Below are positions 50,974 through 60,084 of a stretch of 64,000 nt of DNA, piece by piece. A model generated the notes under the pieces. It had not been told where the DNA came from. It did no database searches and was given only the letters and a program-made list of their open reading frames with translations. Position 1 is the stretch's first letter. Each line of letters starts with the position of its first letter. The DNA comes from Streptomyces lasiicapitis (lineage in GTDB: Bacteria > Actinomycetota > Actinomycetes > Streptomycetales > Streptomycetaceae): positions 248,001 to 312,000 of the forward strand of contig NZ_BMNG01000013.1 of assembly GCF_014646335.1 (NCBI RefSeq), written 5' to 3'. Made by a program: the position numbers and the translations under genes.

Positions 50974-52607
50974 CGGCGCCGCAGACCGCTGCCGGGACGG
51001 CGCCGCAGGACGCTTCGGAGACTGCACCGCAGGCCACCGAGTCCCCGACCACCGGCCCCAGGACCACGCGGGCGCGCCGCATCGCGCTCGGCTCCACCGC
51101 CACCGGCTTCGGCATCCGATGGCACCCCAGCCCCTATCTCCTCCTCGGCGGCCTGTTCTGGCTGCTGATGTCCCTCGCGTACTGGCGGGTGCCGATCTGC
51201 TGCGACTTCGGGCAGCACGCGGCCGTCGTCGAACGCCTCAGGGACGACCTGCTGCACCCCCGGCACCCGATGGCGGACCTTCCCGGCGACGGCAGCGCGT
51301 ACTACTCGCCGTACGCCGTCGCGCAGGCGCTGCTCGCGAAGGCGACGGGCCTCGCGGGCTGGCAGGTCGTCAAACTCTCGGGCCCGCTGAACCTCCTGGT
51401 CCTGCTCACCGGCATCGCCCGCTTCGTCCGCGTCCTCACCCCCCGCCCCTGGGCCCCCGTGCTCGCCCTGTTCGCGATGGTCCTGCTCTGGGGCACCCGC
51501 ATGGCCTGGTGGAGCGGCTACCTGGGCCTGATGTCGATGACGGGCAACCTCGGCTACCCGTCGACGTTCGGCATCGCGCTGATGTTCTGGGCGTGGGCCT
51601 GGGCGGGTTCGCTGGCGCGGACGCCCCGGAGCGTGTGGCCCTACGCGGGCCTGGGCGCGCTGTGCGGCCTGATCCTCCTGATCCACCCGATCACTTCGGT
51701 GGCGGCGGTGATCGGCGTGATCGCGTTCGCGCTGCCCCGCTTCCGGACGCCCCTGCGCTGGGCGCTCACCGGGCTCGCCGCTCTCGCGGTGGCCACGACC
51801 TGGCCGTACTTCAACCCCCTGGACCTCGTCGGAGACGAGAGCGTCGACTGGATCCACCGTCAGCTCTACGTGGACATGCCCCAGCGCTTCTGGCTGGCGG
51901 CCCTCGGCCTCCCGGCCCTCTTCGTACGCTGGCGCAGGGACCGCAAGGACCCCCTGGTCCTGATGTTCGCCCTCGACTGCGCGGTCGTCGGCTACGGCTG
52001 GCTCAGCGGCCACTACACGTACGGCCGCATCCTGGGCCTGACCCTCGTCCCCCTCCAGTTCGCCCTGGCGATCGAACTGACCGCCCCCCGCAACTGGGGC
52101 AACCGCAGAGCCGCCCTCGCGGGAGCCACCGCGCTCGGCGCGTTCGTCGGCTTCTTCCAGATCCAGGCGGGCGCCGTCGTCCCCCGCACCCTCGACCCCA
52201 TCGGCTTCGACCAGCCGCCGCGCTGGCCGAGCTACGCGTGGGCGGCCGCCCACATGGACCGCGGCGACGTGGTCCTCACCGACGGCTACCGCCCGATGCG
52301 CTCGCTGCCCGCGTTCGGCGTCAACCTGGTCGCGCCCGCCTGGCCGGACGCCTCGCTGGAGGAGTCCGTACGCAACCGGCGGCTGCGCGAGGTGCGCGAA
52401 TACCTCGACCCGCTGTCCAGGCCCGCCACGCGCGCCGCCGTGGTGAAGCGCCACCACGTGCGCTGGCTGCTCGTCGCCCCGTACCAGCGGCTGCCCGCGG
52501 AGGCGGTGGTGGTGTCGTGGAGCGCGCAGACCGGGGAGGTGCTCGCGCGGGTGGGCCCCCGGGCCACCGGTGCCAGCCACGCCCACGCCCACGCCCACGC
52601 CTCGTGA
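50970..52607 (+). CDS. Polytopic membrane protein, GT-C-like, of the polysaccharide locus
   Basis: A 545-residue membrane protein. A disordered cytoplasmic head of 50 residues is followed by about ten helices (LLLGGLFWLLMSLAYW, LALFAMVLLWGTRMAWW, ALTGLAALAVATTWPYF) and a C-terminal extracytoplasmic domain of about 170 residues. Topology resembles GT-C glycosyltransferases and arabinosyl/mannosyl-type enzymes, but the acidic catalytic motif of the first loop is uncertain (PICCDFGQHAAVVE could be it). It ends in a (His-Ala)4-like tail coded by four CACGCC units. The GTG start overlaps the upstream stop, so it is coupled to the large transferase. Substrate unknown. Confidence 0.65.
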   Translation: MTAPQTAAGTAPQDASETAPQATESPTTGPRTTRARRIALGSTATGFGIRWHPSPYLLLGGLFWLLMSLAYWRVPICCDFGQHAAVVERLRDDLLHPRHPMADLPGDGSAYYSPYAVAQALLAKATGLAGWQVVKLSGPLNLLVLLTGIARFVRVLTPRPWAPVLALFAMVLLWGTRMAWWSGYLGLMSMTGNLGYPSTFGIALMFWAWAWAGSLARTPRSVWPYAGLGALCGLILLIHPITSVAAVIGVIAFALPRFRTPLRWALTGLAALAVATTWPYFNPLDLVGDESVDWIHRQLYVDMPQRFWLAALGLPALFVRWRRDRKDPLVLMFALDCAVVGYGWLSGHYTYGRILGLTLVPLQFALAIELTAPRNWGNRRAALAGATALGAFVGFFQIQAGAVVPRTLDPIGFDQPPRWPSYAWAAAHMDRGDVVLTDGYRPMRSLPAFGVNLVAPAWPDASLEESVRNRRLREVREYLDPLSRPATRAAVVKRHHVRWLLVAPYQRLPAEAVVVSWSAQTGEVLARVGPRATGASHAHAHAHAS

Positions 52608-52676
52608 AAGCCCGCGAGGCCCGCGCGACGAAGCCCCCTAATCGGATAATTCCTGGCAAGCCCTAAAATTTCCCCT

Positions 52677-54308
52677 GTGAACCGCAATTCGCCTCAAGAG
52701 CCCCAGATCACCGTCGTCGTGATCGGCTACGACGACGCCCCGCACATCGCCGACGCGGTGCGTTCCGCGCTCGCCCAGGGCCCCGTGGTGGGCGAGGTGA
52801 TCGCGGTGGACGACTGCTCGACGGACGACACCCCGGCCGTGCTCGCGGAACTGGCCGCGCGGGACAGGCGCGTGCGGGTCGTCCGGCGGGCCGCCAACAG
52901 CGGCGGCTGCGGCGCCCCGCGCAACGACGGCGTGGACGCCGCGACGATGCCGTACGTGATGTTCCTGGACAGCGACGACGTGCTGGCGCCGGGCGGCGCG
53001 CGGGCGCTCCTGGACGCGGCACTGCGGCACGGCGCGGACGTCGCGTCGGGCCTGTGCGTGCGGCGCGAGCTGCCGTCGGGGCGCGAGACGCCGTGGCAGC
53101 CCGAGCTGTACCGCAAGGCCGCGCTCGTGGCCCGCCCCGAGCTGCGCCCGCGCCTGGTCCACGACACGCTCTGCGTCAACAAGCTGTACCGCACGGACTT
53201 CCTGCGCGAGCACGCCGCCCGCTTCCCCGAAGGCCGCTTCCTCTACGAGGACTTCGTCTTCGGCGCCCGCGTCCTGGCCGCCGCCCCGCGCATCGCGCTC
53301 GTACCGGACACCGTGTACGTGTGGCACGTGCGGCGCGCCGCCGCCAAGCTGTCGATCTCCCTGGACCGCGCGGGGATCGAGAACTGGCGGGCCCGCGTCG
53401 AGGCGCACCGCCAGGCCGTCGACATCCTGCGCGGCGCCCGCGGCGGCGACAAGGTCCTCGCGCGCGCGGCCCGCGCCCAGTTCGTCGACCACGGCCTGCG
53501 CATGTACACGCGGGAGCTGGCCGCGCGCGGCCCCGAGTACCAGCGCGAGTGGTGGGCGCTCACCCGCGCCTACCTCACCGAGTTCGACGAGGCCGACCTG
53601 GAGGCCGCCCCCGCCCCCGGCCGCGTCATCGCCCGCGTGCTCCTCGCCGCCGCCGAGCCGCGCGACCTGGACCGCCTCAAGCAGGTGGCGGCGCGCCCGG
53701 CCCGGCTCGCCCCGCCCTACGCGCGCGCCGCCGACGACACCCCCGTCTGGTCGGCCGACCTGCCCCAGGTCACCCTGGAGCACCTGCTCGCGCGGCCGCT
53801 GCGGCTGCTCCCCCTCGCGGTCGACGCCGAGCTGCGCCCCCGCGCGGGCGTGCTGCTGCTTCGCCTGCACGAGCTGTACGGGCGGGTCGCGGCGGCGGGG
53901 CCCGGCGTGGTCGACGTGGAGCTGACGCGGCGCGGCGGCGGGCGTCCCGAGCTGCGGCGCACGGCCGCGTTCGGCCCCGAGAAGCCCGGCGAGACGTGGG
54001 TGGCGGAGGTGCGGCTCGACCTCGCGGCGCTCGACGGCGACGTGTGGGACCTGCGCCTTCGGCTCCTCTTCGACGACGGCACGACGCGCGAGACGACGGC
54101 GCGCGCGGTGGCCGGGCCCGGCCTGCTGCGCCGCGCGGTGGTGCCCGGCGGGCGGCGCGGGGTGCTGCTCGTGCAGCCGTACGCGACGCAGGCCGGGAGC
54201 CTCGCGGTGCGCCTGGCGCCGGGGGCGCGCGGGGTGGCGGGCGTCGCGCGGCGGCGGCTCGCGCGGATCGTACGCACGCTGCCCGGCGGCCGGGCCGACG
54301 GCCCCTGA
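52677..54308 (+). CDS. Family 2 glycosyltransferase
   Basis: A 543-residue enzyme. GT2 domain residues 10-240: ITVVVIGYDDAPHIADAVRSALAQG, AVDDCSTDDT, NSGGCGAPRNDGVDA, MFLDSDDVL. The remaining 300 residues contain a helical linker and a C-terminal beta-sandwich (GVVDVELTRRGGG, VWDLRLRLLFDDGTTRE) related to the one in the 41244 and 47419 products. It lacks membrane helices, so is likely a cytoplasmic transferase. Start: GTG at 52677. The AT-rich GATAATTCCTGGCAAGCCCTAAAATTT stretch just upstream may be its promoter, although operon read-through from 50970 is also possible. Confidence 0.82.
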   Translation: MNRNSPQEPQITVVVIGYDDAPHIADAVRSALAQGPVVGEVIAVDDCSTDDTPAVLAELAARDRRVRVVRRAANSGGCGAPRNDGVDAATMPYVMFLDSDDVLAPGGARALLDAALRHGADVASGLCVRRELPSGRETPWQPELYRKAALVARPELRPRLVHDTLCVNKLYRTDFLREHAARFPEGRFLYEDFVFGARVLAAAPRIALVPDTVYVWHVRRAAAKLSISLDRAGIENWRARVEAHRQAVDILRGARGGDKVLARAARAQFVDHGLRMYTRELAARGPEYQREWWALTRAYLTEFDEADLEAAPAPGRVIARVLLAAAEPRDLDRLKQVAARPARLAPPYARAADDTPVWSADLPQVTLEHLLARPLRLLPLAVDAELRPRAGVLLLRLHELYGRVAAAGPGVVDVELTRRGGGRPELRRTAAFGPEKPGETWVAEVRLDLAALDGDVWDLRLRLLFDDGTTRETTARAVAGPGLLRRAVVPGGRRGVLLVQPYATQAGSLAVRLAPGARGVAGVARRRLARIVRTLPGGRADGP

Positions 54309-54399
54309 CAGGACGCGTACGCGCGCTCTGCGACACTGCACGTCCGGGATGTCCGGGGCACATCCCGGGACCAACACGACACGACGGGACGAGCTGACC

Positions 54400-55392
54400 A
54401 TGACCTGGCTGATCACCGGCGGCGCCGGATACATCGGGGGACACGTCGTGCGCGCCATGACGGAGGCGGGCGAGCGGGCGGTGGTGTACGACGACCTGTC
54501 GTCGGGCATCGCCGAGCGCCTGCCCGAGGACGTCCCCCTGGTCGTCGGCTCGACCCTCGACGCAGACCTCGTCGCGCGCGCCCTCGCGGACCACGCCATC
54601 ACCGGCGTCGTCCACCTGGCGGCGAAGAAGCAGGTCGGCGAGTCGGTCGAACAGCCGCTGCGCTACTACCGGGAGAACGTGGAGGGCCTCCGGGTCCTCC
54701 TCGAAGCGGTCGCGGACGCGGGGGTCCCGTCCTTCGTCTTCTCGTCATCGGCCGCCGTGTACGGCATGCCGGACGTCGACCTCGTCACCGAGGACACGCC
54801 CTGCCTGCCGATGAGTCCGTACGGCGAGACGAAGCTGGCGGGCGAGTGGCTGACCCGCGCGGTGGGCCGTGCGACGGGCCTGCGCACGGCCTGTCTGCGG
54901 TACTTCAACGTGGCGGGCGCGGCGGCCCCCGAGCTCGCCGACACCGGCGTCTTCAACCTCGTACCGATGGTCTTCGAGAAGCTCACCGCCGGTGCGGCCC
55001 CGCGGATCTTCGGCGCGGACTACCCGACGCCGGACGGCACCTGCGTGCGCGACTACATCCACGTCACGGACCTCGCCGAGGCCCACGTGGCCGCCGCCCG
55101 CCGCCTCGCCGGCGCGGCACCCGGCACCGACCTGACCCTCAACATCGGCCGTGGCGAGGGGGTTTCGGTGCGCGAGATGGTCGACCTGATCGCGGACGTC
55201 ACCGGATACGACATCCCGGCGGAGGTCACCGAGCGGCGCGCGGGCGACCCTGCGCGGGTCGTCGCCGCCGCCGACCGGATGACCGCCGAGCTCGGCTGGT
55301 CGGCCAAGCGGGACGTGCGCGAGATGGTGGAGTCGGCGTGGGCGGGGTGGGTGCGGCTGCACCCCGAGGCGCGTACGCAGACGCGTCCGTGA
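54400..55392 (+). CDS. galE: UDP-glucose 4-epimerase-like protein (SDR)
   Basis: A 330-residue extended short-chain dehydrogenase/epimerase. NAD motif TGGAGYIGGH at the N-terminus, catalytic SSAAVYG serine and YGETK (Tyr-x3-Lys), and the GalE-type tails CVRDYIHVTDLAEAH and ERRAGDPARVVAA. It likely converts UDP-glucose to UDP-galactose, or a related hexose/hexosamine, for the preceding polysaccharide genes. Start: ATG at 54400; an in-frame ATG 51 bp upstream lacks family sequence. Possibly more specific than housekeeping GalE. Confidence 0.9.
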   Translation: MTWLITGGAGYIGGHVVRAMTEAGERAVVYDDLSSGIAERLPEDVPLVVGSTLDADLVARALADHAITGVVHLAAKKQVGESVEQPLRYYRENVEGLRVLLEAVADAGVPSFVFSSSAAVYGMPDVDLVTEDTPCLPMSPYGETKLAGEWLTRAVGRATGLRTACLRYFNVAGAAAPELADTGVFNLVPMVFEKLTAGAAPRIFGADYPTPDGTCVRDYIHVTDLAEAHVAAARRLAGAAPGTDLTLNIGRGEGVSVREMVDLIADVTGYDIPAEVTERRAGDPARVVAAADRMTAELGWSAKRDVREMVESAWAGWVRLHPEARTQTRP

Positions 55393-55416
55393 ACGCGCGG
55401 GCACGCACCGGACGGT

Positions 55417-55443
55417 AAGTACCGCACCAAATAGTCGGTACTT
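55417..55443. promoter_or_regulatory. Palindromic operator AAGTACC-N13-GGTACTT
   Basis: Arms at 55417-55423 and 55437-55443, inside the 125-bp gap before the imine-reductase gene. The pattern resembles targets of HxlR-family regulators. No HxlR gene is in the window. Confidence 0.55.
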
Positions 55444-55517
55444 GAGGAACCGCACGGCTGAATCCAGGCTGGGGTGCGAGGTCGACTCGCCCACCCCACC
55501 CCAGCATTGGAGCACCC

Positions 55518-56414
55518 ATGCCCGAGCACGCCCGCACCCCCGTGACGATCGTCGGACTCGGCTCCATGGGAGCGGCGCTCGCCTCGGCGTACGTCGCGGC
55601 CGGGCACCCCACGACCGTGTGGAACCGCAGCCCCGCCAAGGCCGCGCCCCTCGTCGAGCGGGGCGCGACGCACGCCCCGGACATCCGGGACGCGATCGCC
55701 GCGAGCCCCCTGACGATCGCCTGCCTGACGACGTACGAAGCGACCCTCGCCGCCCTGGAACCGGCCGCAGCCGCGCTCGCCGGGCGCACCCTGATCACCG
55801 TCAACTCCGGTATCCCGTCCGGCGCCCGCGCGATGGCCGACTGGGCCACCGGGCACGGCGCGCGCTTCCTGGACGGCGCGATCAAGAACGTGCCCGCGGC
55901 CGTGGGGGCGCCCGACACCCTGCACTACTACAGCGGCGACCGGGCCCTCTTCGACGAGTACGCGGCCACGCTGCGGGTCATCGGCGGCGACACCGTGCAC
56001 CTGGGCACGGAGCCGGATCTGGCGGCGCTGTACGAGTCGGCGGTGGGCGGCACGCTGCTGCCCGCGCTGCTCGGCTTCTTCCAGGGGGCGGCCCTGGTCA
56101 CGGCGCGCGGCCTGGAGGCGAGCACGCTGGTGCCGTACACGATCAAGTGGCTGGAGATGATCAACTCCGTGCTGCCGCACCTCGCGGCCGAGATCGACCG
56201 CGGTGCCTACGACGACCCCCAGTCCTCCATCGGCATCTTCCACACGGGCATCGCCGGCGACACCGAGGTCGCGGCCGACGCCGGGCTCGACGTGAGCTGG
56301 CACGCGCCGATGCACGAGCTGCTGCGCAGGGCGGTGGCGGAGGGGCGCGCGGAGCAGAGCATCGCGGCGCTGGTGGAGGTGTTGCGCAAGCCGGCCGGGG
56401 AGCCGGGGGTGTAG
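55518..56414 (+). CDS. Imine-reductase-like NAD(P)-dependent oxidoreductase
   Basis: A 298-residue 6-phosphogluconate-dehydrogenase-like fold. N-terminal Rossmann domain: VTIVGLGSMGAALASAYVAAGHPTTVWNRSPAKA, which fits NADPH. The middle DGAIKNVPAAVGAPDTLHYYSG and the helical domain LAALYESAVGGTLLPALLGFFQGAAL match actinobacterial imine reductases, which reduce cyclic imines, and related beta-hydroxyacid dehydrogenases. The native substrate is unknown. The stop codon TAG (56412-56414) lies inside the left arm of the palindrome at 56405-56428. Start: ATG at 55518. Confidence 0.8.
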   Translation: MPEHARTPVTIVGLGSMGAALASAYVAAGHPTTVWNRSPAKAAPLVERGATHAPDIRDAIAASPLTIACLTTYEATLAALEPAAAALAGRTLITVNSGIPSGARAMADWATGHGARFLDGAIKNVPAAVGAPDTLHYYSGDRALFDEYAATLRVIGGDTVHLGTEPDLAALYESAVGGTLLPALLGFFQGAALVTARGLEASTLVPYTIKWLEMINSVLPHLAAEIDRGAYDDPQSSIGIFHTGIAGDTEVAADAGLDVSWHAPMHELLRRAVAEGRAEQSIAALVEVLRKPAGEPGV

Positions 56415-56428
56415 GGGGCTACACCCCC
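56405..56428. promoter_or_regulatory. Palindrome upstream of the FtsX-type ABC operon (shared operator, copy 1)
   Basis: GGGGGTGTAG (56405-56414), GGGG, CTACACCCCC (56419-56428): perfect 10-bp arms. It lies 104 bp before the ATG at 56533. Bases 56419-56436 match the copy upstream of the two-component operon at 17 of 18 positions. Confidence 0.75.
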
Positions 56429-56532
56429 GCTTCGGGTGCGTGCTCCCTCGCGGGCGGGACCCCCGGATTCCTAGCGTTCCGAGTGACAGGCGGTACCGGC
56501 TGCCGCTTCGGTCACCGAAAGGGCGTACGGGA

Positions 56533-57336
56533 ATGTTCAGGCGGCGCGGGCGGGCACAAGTGCCGGTCGTGGCAGGGGCGGAGGGCGGTGCGCTCGCCCT
56601 CGACGGGGTGGGTCGCACGTACCGCGGCGGTGACGTGGTCGCGCTGCATCCGACCGATCTGGTGGTGGGACGCGGCCGGTTCGTCGCCGTGATGGGGCCC
56701 TCGGGGTCGGGGAAGTCGACGCTGTTGCAGTGCGCGGCGGGGCTGGACCGGCCGACGTGCGGCACCGTCCGCGTGGAGGGCGTCGAGATCGGCGAGTTGT
56801 CGGAGGCCGCGCTGACGCGACTGCGCCGGGAGCGGATCGGCTTCGTCTTCCAGGCGCACAATCTCGTGCCGTCGCTGAGCGTCGCGGAGAACGTGGCGCT
56901 GCCCCTGATGCTGGGCGGCGCCGACGCGGCGGGCCCCACCGGCGAAGGCACGGCCGCCCGCGCCGCCGTGGCCCTGGCCGCCGTCGGCCTCGGCGACCGC
57001 ACCACGGACATCCCCGCCGAACTCTCCGGCGGCCAGCAGCAACGCGTCGCGATCGCCCGCGCGTTGGTGACGGACCCAGCCGTGATCTTCGCCGACGAAC
57101 CGACCGGCGCCCTGGACCCGTCCACCGCCCACGACGTCCTCGCCCTGCTCCGCCAGGCCGTCGACCACGGCGGCCACACCGTCGTCATGGTGACCCACGA
57201 CCCGACCGCGGCGGCGTGGTGCGACGAGGCGGTGTTCCTCACGCAGGGCCGCCTGGTGGCGGCCATGGACCGGCCGGACGCGGGGCGGGTGCACGCGGTG
57301 ATGCGGCGGCTGGGGCGGCGGGGGGTGGCGGCGTGA
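56533..57336 (+). CDS. ABC transporter ATP-binding protein (MacB/LolD-like)
   Basis: A 267-residue ATPase. Walker A MGPSGSGKST, Q-loop VFQAHNLVPSLS, signature LSGGQQQRVAIARA, Walker B VIFADEPTGALD, H-switch VTHDPTAA. Its type (energising an FtsX-family permease that works on substrates at the outer face) is common in peptide-antibiotic resistance and lipoprotein release. Start: ATG at 56533, after GAAAGGG. The permease begins at the overlapping GTGA. Confidence 0.9.
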   Translation: MFRRRGRAQVPVVAGAEGGALALDGVGRTYRGGDVVALHPTDLVVGRGRFVAVMGPSGSGKSTLLQCAAGLDRPTCGTVRVEGVEIGELSEAALTRLRRERIGFVFQAHNLVPSLSVAENVALPLMLGGADAAGPTGEGTAARAAVALAAVGLGDRTTDIPAELSGGQQQRVAIARALVTDPAVIFADEPTGALDPSTAHDVLALLRQAVDHGGHTVVMVTHDPTAAAWCDEAVFLTQGRLVAAMDRPDAGRVHAVMRRLGRRGVAA

Positions 57337-59906
57337 GGGGCGGGGCGGGTCGGCCGCGCACCCCTCGTACAAAAGTCACCGCACTCCTCGCCACCCGCGC
57401 GGCCCGTACCCACCGCAAAGCCTGGGCCGCCGTTCTCGCCGCCCTCGTCCTGACCTCCGCCCTGCTCGGTACCTTCGCGCTCGCCGTGGGGTCGGCGGCG
57501 CTCGGGCACGCGCGCGTGGAGCGTTACGCGGCGGCCGACCTCGTCGTCGCGGGGGACCAGAACACCCGTTACACCGCGAAGCCGTGGGGTTCGGAGCCGG
57601 AGACGGTGGCGGTGGGGCTGACCGAGCGGGTGCGGGTGCCGGAGCGGGTGGTCGGCGTGGTGCGGAGGGTGCCGGGGGTGCGGGCCGCCGTGGCCGACCG
57701 GGTGTTCGCGGTGGGTTTCCGGGGCGGGTCGGCCGTCGGGCGGCCTTGGGACGCGGCCCGGTTGGCGCCGTACGCGGTACGTGACGGCCGTGCGCCCCGG
57801 CACGCGGGCGAGGTCGTCGTGGGCGTGGGCCGGGCCCGCGTCGGGGAGCGGGTGACACTGCGGGTGGGCGGCGCGGACGCCGCGTACCGGGTGGTGGGGG
57901 TGGCCGAAGGGCCGCGTGCGGCCGTGTACTTCGACGGCGGGCAGGCACGGCGGCTGGCCGGGCACGCGGGCACGGTCGACGCGATCGGGGTCGTGGCCGA
58001 GGGCGACACCCGCGCGGACGAGTTGTACGGGCGGGTGCGGGACGCGGTCGACGCGGCCGGGCTGCGCGGCGCGGGCACGCGGGCGGAGGGCGACTCGGCC
58101 GGACTGCGGGTGCTCGCCGGTGACGGCCGGGGCGCCGCCGAGCACCTGGCGGCGGCACCGGCCCGCACGACCATGCTGGAGATCCTCGGCGCGGTCGCCG
58201 CGACGGTGACCCTGATCGCGGTCCTCGTCGTGTCGTCGACGATCGTGCAGGCCCTGCGCCAACGCGCCCACGAACTGGGCCTGTTGCGCGCGGTGGGCGC
58301 GACGCCCCGGCAGCTCCGGGCGGCGGTGGGCCGCGAGGCGGGACGGATCGCGGTGGCGGCCTCGGCACTCGGCGCGATCCTCTCCGTACCTTCGTACGTG
58401 GCGCTGCGCGCACTCCTGAACGCACGCGGAGCCCTGCCCACCGGCCTGGAACTCCCCTTCCCGCCCTGGCTGTTGGCGGTCCCCCTCCTCACCGCCGCCA
58501 TCACCGTCCTCGTCGCCCGCCTCTCCGCCCTGATCGCCTGCGCCCGCACGGCGAAGGTGCGACCGGCCGAAGCGCTGCGCGAGTCCCCACCCGGAACCCC
58601 GCGCCGCATCACCGGCCTGGTCCTCCTCGGCCTCGGCGTCACCTCCGCGGGGACGGCGACCCTCCAGCACGGCCAGGCGGCCGCCGCTGCGGCGAGCGCG
58701 GCGGCGGTCCTCATGGTGATCGCTTGCGCGCTGCTCGGCCCGTGGATCGCGACGGGCGCGATGCGCGTGCTCGGCGCGCCCATGCGTCGCTTCGGCGGTC
58801 CCGGAGGGCGCCTCGCGGCGGCCAACTGCACGGCCGCTGCACCCCGTCTGGGCGCGGCGATCACCCCGATCGTCCTGGTCACCGCGTTCGCCGTGGTCCA
58901 GCTCGCGGCGGGCGCGACGCTCACGCACGAGGCGCGGGCGCAGGCGCGGGAGGTCACCCGGGCGGACCTGGTGGTGCGGGCGGACGGAGGGCTTCCGCAC
59001 CACGCCCTGAAGCGGATCCGCTCCGTCCCCGGCGTGACCGGCGCGACGGAGGTCGTACACAGCACCCTGGTCCTGGCCCGCAAGGAGGCCGGTGAACCGC
59101 AGTTGGAGCGCCTCCCGGTCCTCGGCGTCACGCCGGAGGACGTCACCCGCACCCTGGACCCCGACGTCCGCGAGGGCACCCTGACCGCCCTGCGCCCCGG
59201 CCGCGTGGCCCTCTCCGCCGACCGCGCCCGCACGCTCGACGCGAAGCCCGGCTCGAAGGTGACACTCCGCTTCGGCGACGGCACACCGGCCCGTCTGCGC
59301 GTGGTCGCGGTCTACGAACGGGGCCTCGGCGCGGGCGACTTCCTGCTCTCCCGGGACGAGGCCGTACGCCACACCTCCGGCACCACCCCCACCCAAGTCC
59401 TGGTCGCAACGGACAACAACTCCCCCCGCACAGCCCGTGCGGTGGCCGCGGCGGCCCCCGGGACCCACGTCGACGGAACCCCCGAAGCCGTACGGAAGGC
59501 AACCCACGTAGAACCGGAGGACCAGGCCCTCGGCGAGGTGGTGACCGCCGCGGCGGTAGCGGCGATCGGCGCCTTCACGGCCATCGCCGTCCTCAGCACC
59601 CTCACCCTGATCGCGGTGGGCCGCCGCCCCGAACTCACCCTCCTGCGCAGGGCGGGCGCGGCCCGCGCCCAACTCCACCGCATGCTCCACGCGGAGGCGG
59701 CGGCGACAGCTCTCACGGGCCTGACCGTGGGCGCCGCGGTGGCCCTCGTCCCCCTCCTCGCGTTCAGCCTCGCCTTCACGGGCACGCTCCCCCACCTCCC
59801 CCCGACCCAGGCGATCCTGATCGTGACGGTGGTCGCGGCGACGACTGCGGCGGGGACGGTGCCGCCGGTGTGGCGGGCGCTGCGGGGCCGATATCCGACG
59901 GGCTGA
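57333..59906 (+). CDS. FtsX-like ABC transporter permease, double-domain
   Basis: An 857-residue permease. An N-terminal helix (AVLAALVLTSALLGTFALAVG) precedes a large extracellular domain; helices follow at about 285-310, 335-360, 380-400 (first FtsX domain), 425-470, and a second set after residue 730 (VTAAAVAAIGAFTAIAVLSTLTLIA, ALTGLTVGAAVALVPLLAF). Cytoplasmic motifs LRQRAHELGLLRAVGATPRQLR and GRRPELTLLRRAGAARAQLHRML are typical of FtsX modules. It pairs with the preceding ATPase (GTGA overlap). Such pairs, linked to two-component systems, often serve in antibiotic sensing or expulsion. Confidence 0.9.
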   Translation: MRGGAGRPRTPRTKVTALLATRAARTHRKAWAAVLAALVLTSALLGTFALAVGSAALGHARVERYAAADLVVAGDQNTRYTAKPWGSEPETVAVGLTERVRVPERVVGVVRRVPGVRAAVADRVFAVGFRGGSAVGRPWDAARLAPYAVRDGRAPRHAGEVVVGVGRARVGERVTLRVGGADAAYRVVGVAEGPRAAVYFDGGQARRLAGHAGTVDAIGVVAEGDTRADELYGRVRDAVDAAGLRGAGTRAEGDSAGLRVLAGDGRGAAEHLAAAPARTTMLEILGAVAATVTLIAVLVVSSTIVQALRQRAHELGLLRAVGATPRQLRAAVGREAGRIAVAASALGAILSVPSYVALRALLNARGALPTGLELPFPPWLLAVPLLTAAITVLVARLSALIACARTAKVRPAEALRESPPGTPRRITGLVLLGLGVTSAGTATLQHGQAAAAAASAAAVLMVIACALLGPWIATGAMRVLGAPMRRFGGPGGRLAAANCTAAAPRLGAAITPIVLVTAFAVVQLAAGATLTHEARAQAREVTRADLVVRADGGLPHHALKRIRSVPGVTGATEVVHSTLVLARKEAGEPQLERLPVLGVTPEDVTRTLDPDVREGTLTALRPGRVALSADRARTLDAKPGSKVTLRFGDGTPARLRVVAVYERGLGAGDFLLSRDEAVRHTSGTTPTQVLVATDNNSPRTARAVAAAAPGTHVDGTPEAVRKATHVEPEDQALGEVVTAAAVAAIGAFTAIAVLSTLTLIAVGRRPELTLLRRAGAARAQLHRMLHAEAAATALTGLTVGAAVALVPLLAFSLAFTGTLPHLPPTQAILIVTVVAATTAAGTVPPVWRALRGRYPTG

Positions 59907-60041
59907 GGGGGCGGAGCATTCCACCCGGGCGTTCCAGGCAGCCTCCGTCTCCCCAGGTCAAACCCCACTTTTGCGTTCCAGTGTCCCGAACTGCCCGGCT
60001 TTATTGGCGATTTGCATGGATCACCCCGCACGCTGGTGGAA

Positions 60042-60060
60042 GTGAAGCCCAAAGCTTCAC
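60042..60060 (+). promoter_or_regulatory. Small hairpin in the leader of the FG-GAP gene
   Basis: GTGAAGC / GCTTCAC, 5-nt loop, 24 bp before the start codon at 60085. Its role is unknown; it may stabilise the transcript. Confidence 0.35.
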
Positions 60061-60084
60061 CGCAACGACATGAGGAGTTCGTAC

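Noticed and set aside
56415..56532. Extended version of the ABC ATPase starting at 56440
   Set aside because: The added residues are not family-like and the ATG at 56533 has a proper ribosome site.
55053..59924. A 1623-codon minus-strand open frame
   Set aside because: It is the antisense of GalE, imine reductase and ABC genes. It is Arg/Gly/Pro-rich without domains, as expected from high-GC DNA.
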